Of a stretch of 64,000 bases of DNA, positions 57,992 through 64,000 are shown one piece after another. Every line of letters starts with the position of its first letter. Positions within the stretch are counted from its first letter, which is position 1. The position numbers and the translations under genes were made by a program. The notes beneath the pieces are model-generated. The model was not told the DNA's origin, searched no databases, and saw only the letters and a list, made by a program, of their open reading frames with translations. The DNA is from JAADHX01 sp964569385 (lineage in GTDB: Bacteria > Actinomycetota > Acidimicrobiia > Acidimicrobiales > Poriferisodalaceae), in the NCBI GenBank assembly GCA_964569385.1, contig CAZMUM010000025.1:13598-77597 (forward strand). The letters run 5' to 3'.

Positions 57992-60016
57992 ATGGCCATC
58001 ACCGAGCACGAACCTAATGAGGTTCTAGAACTTGACGCAGGTGATCCAATCACCCCTGATCGGGGCATTGGCGTATTTTTGCGCCCCACCGACGACACCG
58101 GCTGGCGCAGCTGGTTGTTTACCGTCGATCACAAGAAGATTGGCATCATGTATGGCTGCGTCGCCATGTTCTGGTTCTTCGTCGCTGGAATGGAAGCCTT
58201 GCTGGTTCGAATCCAACTCTGGGGCCCAGACGCCAATGTTCTAACCGCGTCTCAATACAACCAACTGTTCACGATGCATGGCACCACCATGGTCTTCTTG
58301 GTCATCATGCCCTTGGCGGCGGCCTTTACCAACTTCATCGTGCCGCTTCAGATCGGCGCCCGCGACGTTGCGTTCCCTCGTATGAACGCCCTGGCCCTTT
58401 GGATCTTCATCTTCGGAGGGTTCTTTCTCAACCTCAGCTGGTTTACCGGTGGCGCCGCCGAGTGCGGTTGGTTCTGCTACGCCCCTAACTCGGGCCTCGC
58501 GTACAGCCCAGGCACTGGTGTCGACTACTACGCCTTCGGCCTGCAAATTGTCGGACTTGCCTCGCTCATCGGTGCGGCCAACATCATTGTCACGATTCTG
58601 AATATGCGGGCTCCCGGTATGGAGCTGCGCCATATGCCGATCTTCACCTGGATGATTCTGGTCGTTCAGTTCCTGCTGCTGTTCTCGTTGCCGATTATCA
58701 CTGTTGCCCTAATCCTGTTGACGCTCGATCGCTCGTTTGGCGCCAACTTCTTCAACGTCGACCAGGGCGCCGATCCACTGCTGTGGCAACACCTGTTCTG
58801 GATATTTGGCCATCCTGAGGTTTACATTCTCATCTTGCCGAGTTTCGGAATTGTGTCCGAAACGTTGCCGGTGTTCAGCCGAAAGCCACTGTTTGGTTAC
58901 ACGTTCGTCGTGTTTTCTGGCATTGGCATTGGTTTCATGGGTTGGGGAGTCTGGGCTCACCACATGTTCGCCTCGGGCCTTGGCCCAGTCTCGGTGGCGG
59001 CGTTCTCGGCCACCACCATGTTCATAGCGGTGCCAACCGGCGTGAAGATCCTCAACTGGATCGCCACCATGTGGGGTGGAAACATCCGGTTCGAGATACC
59101 CATGATGTTCTCGATCTCGCTCGTTTCGATGTTCACCATCGGCGGTTTGTCAGGCGTCATGCACGCCGTGGCGGCATCGGACACCCAACAGACCGACAGC
59201 TACTTCATCATTGCTCACTTCCACTATGTGCTCTTCGGTGGAGCCCTAATGGGTTTGTTTGCCGGTATGTACTATTGGTGGCCCAAAGCATTCGGTCACC
59301 ACCTGAACCAGCGCCTTGGCAAGATCCACTTCTGGTTAGTGCTCATTGGTTTCAATGCAACCTTTGGCCCCATGCACATTCTGGGGCTTCAGGGTCAGGC
59401 TCGTCGCCAGTATCGCTACCCAGAAGAAGCCAACTTCGACCTATGGAACAAGGTGTCCACCATTGGCTCGTTCATCATTCTCATCGCCATGTTGGTCTTT
59501 GCCTACAACATCTTGAAGAGTGCGAAGCAGTACCGAAACGGAGAGATTCCCCAGGCCACACCAGACCCCTGGGATGGTCGCACCCTCGAATGGTCAATTC
59601 CGTCGCCAGCCCCGGCCCATAACTTCGACTACACGCCCGTTGTTACTCAACTAGACGATTTCTGGCACAAGAAGTACGCCACCAACGAACACGGCAAGCT
59701 TGTGAAGATCGCCAACGGCGACGATATTGCCCAGAAGGGCGATCAGACTCCGCACCTTCCGTCCCCATCGTTCTGGCCAATCCTGATGGCTACGGGGTTC
59801 CCAATAGCGGCTCTTGGCGTTATCTACAACCTTGCTTTGTCGGCTGTTGGTCTGCTGATCATCGTCGGATCCTTCTACGGCTGGGCTCTCGAACCCGCCA
59901 CCGACCCCAACGCCGGTCATGATCACGATGATCACAACGACGACCCACCCTCCGCTGGCGGCGACGATGCCTCTGGCTCCCAAGACGAGGCAACCGAAGG
60001 AGCTCCCGTTGTCTGA
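57992..60016 (+). CDS. coxA: Cytochrome c oxidase subunit I
   Basis: A 674-residue subunit I. Heme and copper ligands are intact: TMHGTTM (heme a His), GHPEVYI (Cu-B His with Tyr crosslink position), VWAHHMF (Cu-B His pair) and AHFHYVL (heme a3 and a His). The Glu of GHPEVY points to an A1-type proton channel. A C-terminal extension of about 110 residues includes two more helices and an acidic His/Asp-rich tail (GHDHDDHNDD), which may bind metal. It catalyses oxygen reduction. Confidence 0.96.
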   Translation: MAITEHEPNEVLELDAGDPITPDRGIGVFLRPTDDTGWRSWLFTVDHKKIGIMYGCVAMFWFFVAGMEALLVRIQLWGPDANVLTASQYNQLFTMHGTTMVFLVIMPLAAAFTNFIVPLQIGARDVAFPRMNALALWIFIFGGFFLNLSWFTGGAAECGWFCYAPNSGLAYSPGTGVDYYAFGLQIVGLASLIGAANIIVTILNMRAPGMELRHMPIFTWMILVVQFLLLFSLPIITVALILLTLDRSFGANFFNVDQGADPLLWQHLFWIFGHPEVYILILPSFGIVSETLPVFSRKPLFGYTFVVFSGIGIGFMGWGVWAHHMFASGLGPVSVAAFSATTMFIAVPTGVKILNWIATMWGGNIRFEIPMMFSISLVSMFTIGGLSGVMHAVAASDTQQTDSYFIIAHFHYVLFGGALMGLFAGMYYWWPKAFGHHLNQRLGKIHFWLVLIGFNATFGPMHILGLQGQARRQYRYPEEANFDLWNKVSTIGSFIILIAMLVFAYNILKSAKQYRNGEIPQATPDPWDGRTLEWSIPSPAPAHNFDYTPVVTQLDDFWHKKYATNEHGKLVKIANGDDIAQKGDQTPHLPSPSFWPILMATGFPIAALGVIYNLALSAVGLLIIVGSFYGWALEPATDPNAGHDHDDHNDDPPSAGGDDASGSQDEATEGAPVV

Positions 60017-60650
60017 TAGCGACACGTCGCAGCTTGCCTACGGACCAACCGAGCTCGACGATCACGACCACCTAGAAACTTCCACCGGCCTCAGCCACGA
60101 GAAGCTCTCCATGTGGGCGTTCCTTGGCTCTGAGTGCCTTCTGTTTGGTGCCCTCATCTCGACCTACTTGTTGCTGCGCAACAAGCCAGACGAGCTGTCG
60201 ATCGACGTCGGCCCCAAGGCCTCTGAGCTCTTCGACATCCCGTTCACCTCGGTGAGCTCATTCGTGTTGCTCATGAGTTCGCTCACCATGGTGCTTGCGG
60301 TCCAGGCCATCGTGGCCGGCGACGACCGCCAGACCCGGCTCTGGTTGGCTACCACCGCCACCTTTGGTGTCGTATTTCTCGCAGGCCAGGTTTATGAGTT
60401 CACGATCTTCTACAACGAAGGCCTTGGCTTCACGACGAACATTTCCTCGTCGGCATTCTTTACGCTCACTGGTTTCCACGGCGTGCACGTTTCGCTCGGC
60501 ATCGTCATGCTGGTTTCGCTGTGGTTCATGTCGCGCACCGGCCGGTTGACCCAACGCAACGCCGAAACCGTCGAAATCGTCGGTCTCTATTGGCACTTTG
60601 TCGACATTGTTTGGATTGTCATTTTCGGCATCGTCTATCTGATTCCTTGA
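60009..60650 (+). CDS. coxC: Cytochrome c oxidase subunit III
   Basis: A 213-residue protein with about five helices. Family segments are LSMWAFLGSECLLFGALI, LLMSSLTMVLAV, GQVYEFTIFYNEG and GFHGVHVSLGIVML, with the ending YWHFVDIVWIVIF. The best start is TTG at 60009, which overlaps the coxA end by 8 bp and has GGAG six bases upstream. A longer frame would run far into coxA. Confidence 0.93.
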   Translation: MSDSDTSQLAYGPTELDDHDHLETSTGLSHEKLSMWAFLGSECLLFGALISTYLLLRNKPDELSIDVGPKASELFDIPFTSVSSFVLLMSSLTMVLAVQAIVAGDDRQTRLWLATTATFGVVFLAGQVYEFTIFYNEGLGFTTNISSSAFFTLTGFHGVHVSLGIVMLVSLWFMSRTGRLTQRNAETVEIVGLYWHFVDIVWIVIFGIVYLIP

Positions 60651-60660
60651 GGTTGTAACG

Positions 60661-60987
60661 ATGAGCACAGATACCGCAATCGCCGATCACGGCGCCGACA
60701 CCGCCCCCGAACACGAGGGCGATCATCTGACCTTCAGCGGGGCCATCAAGATCGCCATCCTTTTGGCTGTCATCACCGGCGTCGAGACCGCTACCTACTT
60801 CGTCGACTTCGGCCCGACCGCCGAGCCGCTGATTTTGGTACTAATGGCCGTTAAGTTTTTGATCGTAATCGCGTACTTCATGCACCTGAAGTACGACAAC
60901 AACATGTTTGCGCTGCTCTTTGCGATAGGCGTCGTTTTTGCCCTTGCTGTCTACGGCGCGATGCTACTCACGTTCAACTTCTTCTAA
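60661..60987 (+). CDS. Cytochrome c oxidase subunit IV family protein
   Basis: A 108-residue protein with three helices and the typical IAYFMHLKYDNNMF segment of caa3 subunit IV. The N-terminus is His/Asp-rich. It is the last gene of the cox operon, 10 bp after coxC, and assists assembly or stability. Confidence 0.88.
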   Translation: MSTDTAIADHGADTAPEHEGDHLTFSGAIKIAILLAVITGVETATYFVDFGPTAEPLILVLMAVKFLIVIAYFMHLKYDNNMFALLFAIGVVFALAVYGAMLLTFNFF

Positions 60988-61000
60988 GGGGCTTCGGCGG

Positions 61001-61732
61001 CTAGTTCGGCGCCCAACGTATAAAACGTGCAGCGAGAGGCGGCGTCAGCACGGCCCACGCCACCAGCACCAGCCATGCCCTCGTTGAGGCGTCAGCCCCG
61101 CCAGTGGCCCCAGTTGTTATCTCAACCAGTGCGCCTGTTGGCAAGGCGTAGGCGATGGTTCGCAGGGTGGCCGGCAGTTCGGCCAGGGGGATCAGCAGAC
61201 CGCTGATGAGCAGGGCCACGATGTAGATGGCGTTAGCGGTCGCTAGAGCCGCTACGCCAGGGAGTCGACCGGCCAACAATAGGGCTGCCCCTGTGAACGC
61301 AATGGACCCGAGGGCCATGCCGAGGCTCAAATCGCCGAAGTCGATCGTGCCGCTCCATCCGAGGATTCGGCCGACGCTCAGCAGCACTGTCGCCTGCGCG
61401 ATTGTGACCGTGGCTACTACCGCGAGTTTCGAGCAGATCAGCTCGCCTCGACGGAGCGGAGATGCGCCTAGCCGCTTCAGGGAACCGTATTGGCGATCAA
61501 ACCCTGTCGAGATCGCCAGATTCACAAACCCCGTCGAGAAGACGGCCAAGGTGACGATGCCCGGAACGAGCACGTCGACCGGATCCTGTGCCGCTCCGGT
61601 CGGAAGAACTTCGACGGTCGAGAAAAACACGAGCAACAGGATCGGAAGACCAGCAACAAGTAGTAGCGACTCGCCGTTGCGCCCCAGCAACCTGAGTTCG
61701 AACCGGTAGTAGCTGACGATGCGAGCAATCAC
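61001..61732 (-). CDS. ABC-2 type exporter permease
   Basis: A 243-residue permease with six helices of the ABC-2 type (LLLVAGLPILLLVFFSTVEVLP; SGLLIPLAELPATLRTIAYALPTGALVE). The GTG start overlaps the stop of the ATPase gene. With it, it forms an exporter of unknown substrate, of the daunorubicin-resistance or NodJ type. Confidence 0.87.
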   Translation of the reverse strand: MIARIVSYYRFELRLLGRNGESLLLVAGLPILLLVFFSTVEVLPTGAAQDPVDVLVPGIVTLAVFSTGFVNLAISTGFDRQYGSLKRLGASPLRRGELICSKLAVVATVTIAQATVLLSVGRILGWSGTIDFGDLSLGMALGSIAFTGAALLLAGRLPGVAALATANAIYIVALLISGLLIPLAELPATLRTIAYALPTGALVEITTGATGGADASTRAWLVLVAWAVLTPPLAARFIRWAPN

Positions 61733-62646
61733 AACTTGTGTGCTTCCTGGGCCAGCCTCGTGACCACATCGTCAAGAGATATAGCGCCGTCGTCGATGTC
61801 GCCGAGCTCGATGCCATTTGTGGTGCACCAGCCAAGCAGTCGCGCCAACAACTCGTTAGTTCGCTTGGCATGTACCACGGTGAAGTTGGCATCGTTACTG
61901 ACTTCGGCGCCTAGATGGGCAGCCAGTGCCTCGGCGTTCGGCGGCGGGCTGGCCTTGAACCGAATTTGCCCTACTTGGGGTGTCAGCAGCTCGGCGATGG
62001 TTCCCTGCCCTACCACTAACCCCTGGTGCATGATTACGACCCGGTCGGCGAGTTCGGTCGCGAGTGCCATCTCGTGGGTCGTCATCAACACTCCGACGCC
62101 CGCGTCGCGTTTGTGGAGAAGTAGGTCGATGATGCTGGCCCGGCCTCCAGCATCGACTCCTGCAGTCGGTTCGTCGAACAGCAGCAGTTCTGGCTGGCCG
62201 ACAAGGGCGATGGCAACTGCTAGCCGCCGGTGCTCGCCGCCAGACAGCTTTCGCACGGAGTTTCGGCTCAAGTGACTCAGGCCCATGAGTTTGAGAAGTT
62301 CGGCTGTTGTTGGTCCTGTCGAACCGTGCAGCCGTCTGAACAGACCCACTACTTCGCCAACCAGAGCGCCAGGGGCCATACCGTCGTCCTGAAGCTGAAC
62401 ACCAACTCGCCCAGACGATGTCGCACTGCGGGCGTTAGTTCCGAGAACGCGAACTGTGCCACTCGACGGTGATCGGTATCCCTCGATGGCTTCAAGGGTG
62501 GATGTCTTGCCTGCACCGTTGGCGCCCAACAAGACCACGATTTCGCCGCGCCTTACAACAAGGTCAACGCCACGGACTGCGGCCACATCGCCATAGTCAA
62601 TGTGAAGCCCAACGACCTCGACCAGGGCTTGTGCATTGGTACTCAT
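61729..62646 (-). CDS. ABC exporter ATPase
   Basis: A 305-residue ATPase. Walker A is GANGAGKTST, the signature is KLSGGEHRRLAVAIAL, and Walker B is LLLFDEPTAGVD. A C-terminal DrrA-like extension of about 90 residues follows. The ATG at 62646 (MSTNAQALVEV) fits the family start; the frame continues upstream to 62691 without need. It is divergent from serS. Confidence 0.9.
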   Translation of the reverse strand: MSTNAQALVEVVGLHIDYGDVAAVRGVDLVVRRGEIVVLLGANGAGKTSTLEAIEGYRSPSSGTVRVLGTNARSATSSGRVGVQLQDDGMAPGALVGEVVGLFRRLHGSTGPTTAELLKLMGLSHLSRNSVRKLSGGEHRRLAVAIALVGQPELLLFDEPTAGVDAGGRASIIDLLLHKRDAGVGVLMTTHEMALATELADRVVIMHQGLVVGQGTIAELLTPQVGQIRFKASPPPNAEALAAHLGAEVSNDANFTVVHAKRTNELLARLLGWCTTNGIELGDIDDGAISLDDVVTRLAQEAHKL

Positions 62647-62738
62647 CGCAACGGGACCGTAGCGCCATGTCAGGCTAACCAGCGCTCTCAAGAAGAAATG
62701 AGGGCCAACGTGGCCCTCGGCCCTCTACTATTTGTGCC

Positions 62739-63986
62739 GTGATCGACCTGCCAAAACTGCGCAATGATGCCCAATATCGAGCGGGAGCTGTACTCAAGGG
62801 TGCATCCGAAGACAGCATCGACCAGCTACTGGCCGCCGATGCCTCTCGGCGCGAACACATGTATCAGACCGAACAGTTGCGAGCCCAAGCTAATGCGGCA
62901 AGCAAAGAGATCGGGCGTTCGGCACCCGACGAGCGCCAGGCCAAGATTGCTGCCGCCACAAGACTGAAGACCGAGCTCGGCGCCGCAGAAGAAGCACTGA
63001 AGGCTGCCGAAGTCGTCGCTGGTGGTTTAGCCCTCACCATTCCCAACCCGGCCCATACAAGCGTGCCTGCCGGTGGCGAGGACGATTCTGAGACCATCCG
63101 CGAGGTCGGCGAACAAACTCCAGCTCCGCCGATGGACCATGCGGCCTTTGGTGAACACATGGGTTTCGTCGATAGCGAAAGGGCGGTTCGCAACAGCGGT
63201 AGCCGGTTTGCCTACATTATGGGCGAAGCAGTACGCCTCGAGTTCGCGCTTGTGCAATGGACGCTGTCGAAACTCGTCGACGCCGGCTTCGTACCAACTA
63301 TTCCGCCGGTGCTGGTGCGCGAAGAGATGATGATCGACGCCGGCTTCTTTCCCGCCGACCGCCATCAGGTCTATGAGATCGACGGCGACGATCTCTTCCT
63401 CATAGGAACAGCCGAGGTCGCTTTGGCTGGCCTTCACCGCCACGAACAGGTCGATGTGGCTAGCCTCCCGCTCCGATACGCCGGGTTCTCGTCCTGTTTC
63501 AGGCGTGAAGCTGGAACCTACGGGAAAGACACTCGCGGTATTTTCAGAGTGCATCAGTTCGACAAGGTCGAAATGTTCTCGTATTGCCACCCCGACAACT
63601 CATGGGACGAATTCGAAACACTCCGGGAATTGCAAGAAGAAATTGTGTCGTCGCTCGGACTGCCATACCGGTTGGTGAACATCGCCGCAGGCGATCTCGG
63701 CTCGGCGGCCGCAAAGAAGTACGACGTCGAGGTCTGGCTGCCATCGGAAGGTCGATATCGCGAGATCAGCTCGTGCTCGAACTATCTCGACTATTCGGCT
63801 AGGCGAATGAACACGCGCATGACGGGCGGCGAGAAGGGCCTCGTGCACACCCTCAATGGCACCGCCTCGGCGATATCTCGAACGCTCGTGTTTCTGTTCG
63901 AACACTGCCAATCGGCCGATGGCAACTTTGTAGTTCCAGAGGTGCTGCGGCCGTTCTGCGGCTTCGACGAGGTCTTCCCCCGCTAA
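62739..63986 (+). CDS. serS: Seryl-tRNA synthetase
   Basis: A complete 415-residue class II synthetase. The N-terminal coiled-coil arm that grips tRNA-Ser runs from about residue 28 to 95. Motif 2 is FSSCFRREAGTYGKDTRGIFRVHQFDKVE and motif 3 is LNGTASAISRTLVFLFEH. It starts at a GTG, with only about 90 bp to the divergent ABC ATPase; no T-box leader fits there. It ends 14 bp before the window edge. Confidence 0.96.
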   Translation: MIDLPKLRNDAQYRAGAVLKGASEDSIDQLLAADASRREHMYQTEQLRAQANAASKEIGRSAPDERQAKIAAATRLKTELGAAEEALKAAEVVAGGLALTIPNPAHTSVPAGGEDDSETIREVGEQTPAPPMDHAAFGEHMGFVDSERAVRNSGSRFAYIMGEAVRLEFALVQWTLSKLVDAGFVPTIPPVLVREEMMIDAGFFPADRHQVYEIDGDDLFLIGTAEVALAGLHRHEQVDVASLPLRYAGFSSCFRREAGTYGKDTRGIFRVHQFDKVEMFSYCHPDNSWDEFETLRELQEEIVSSLGLPYRLVNIAAGDLGSAAAKKYDVEVWLPSEGRYREISSCSNYLDYSARRMNTRMTGGEKGLVHTLNGTASAISRTLVFLFEHCQSADGNFVVPEVLRPFCGFDEVFPR

Positions 63987-64000
63987 GGAAGACCACTCCT

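Noticed and set aside
62692..62738. T-box leader in front of serS
   Set aside because: There are fewer than 100 bp to the divergent gene, and no T-box sequence or specifier stem was seen.
1..64000. CRISPR arrays, insertion sequences, phage genes, rRNA genes, riboswitches
   Set aside because: I looked for regular spaced repeats, transposase motifs, phage structural genes and conserved RNA cores and found none that could be supported.

Overview
The window looks like a chromosomal piece of a high-GC actinobacterium, most likely of the class Acidimicrobiia and probably a draft or metagenome-derived scaffold. The signs are an HspR-controlled dnaK operon, an EtfD-type membrane iron-sulfur protein, frequent GTG starts with 1-8 bp stop/start overlaps, a caa3-type cox operon beside ctaA/ctaB, ClpS next to DUF2017, and an LAxTG-type sorting signal. 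Three runs of exactly 100 N (20308-20407, 27306-27405, 54664-54763) are placeholder gaps, and each interrupts a gene.

1-9.6 kb is housekeeping: an EtfD-like protein and a cyclic-nucleotide-binding protein on the minus strand, then dnaK-grpE-dnaJ-hspR behind a promoter that carries a recognisable HspR (HAIR) operator, then purA-purB. 9.6-29.2 kb is a mosaic of short units: tRNA-Asp/tRNA-Phe, an AlkX-like DNA glycosylase, an M1 peptidase lipoprotein, an L,D-transpeptidase, a HelD-like helicase, a sortase-type surface protein, an ATL repair protein, rpmB-rpmG, a beta-propeller protein, an adenine/adenosine deaminase, a large secreted leucine-rich-repeat protein, and a broken SRPBCC-PDZ gene with its ArsR-type regulator.

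29.2-44.9 kb is the most interesting accessory region. A divergent nucleoside phosphorylase and a SorC/DeoR-type regulator share an intergenic region with a perfect 22-bp palindrome. Behind the regulator lies a tightly packed 14.7-kb run of genes: a thiolase-fold protein without thiolase catalytic residues, a DUF35 partner, a TIM-barrel epimerase/isomerase, DhaK and DhaL kinase subunits, a FucI/AraA-family isomerase, a complete YnjBCD-like ABC importer, a LacD/SqiA-like class I aldolase, a nucleoside hydrolase and an acyl-CoA synthetase, ending in a strong hairpin. Together they read as an import, base removal, isomerisation, phosphorylation and aldol-cleavage pathway for a nucleoside or nucleoside-like sugar, with a CoA branch. 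I do not recognise this combination as a described pathway.

45-53 kb holds a NUDIX hydrolase, an OsmC protein, an MprAB-like two-component system, a VapC toxin beside what looks like a truncated antitoxin, and a probable selenoprotein. In the last, a peroxiredoxin-like gene (50151-50636) is interrupted only by an in-frame TGA exactly where the peroxidatic Cys of a WCPYC motif should be, followed by a plausible bacterial SECIS hairpin. tRNA-Glu, DUF2017, clpS and ctaA follow.

53-64 kb is the heme A and caa3 oxidase locus (ctaB, coxB, coxA, coxC and a subunit IV gene). It includes an extra COX1-like paralogue that has lost heme-ligand histidines, paired with a COX3-like protein. The window ends with an ABC-2 exporter pair and serS.
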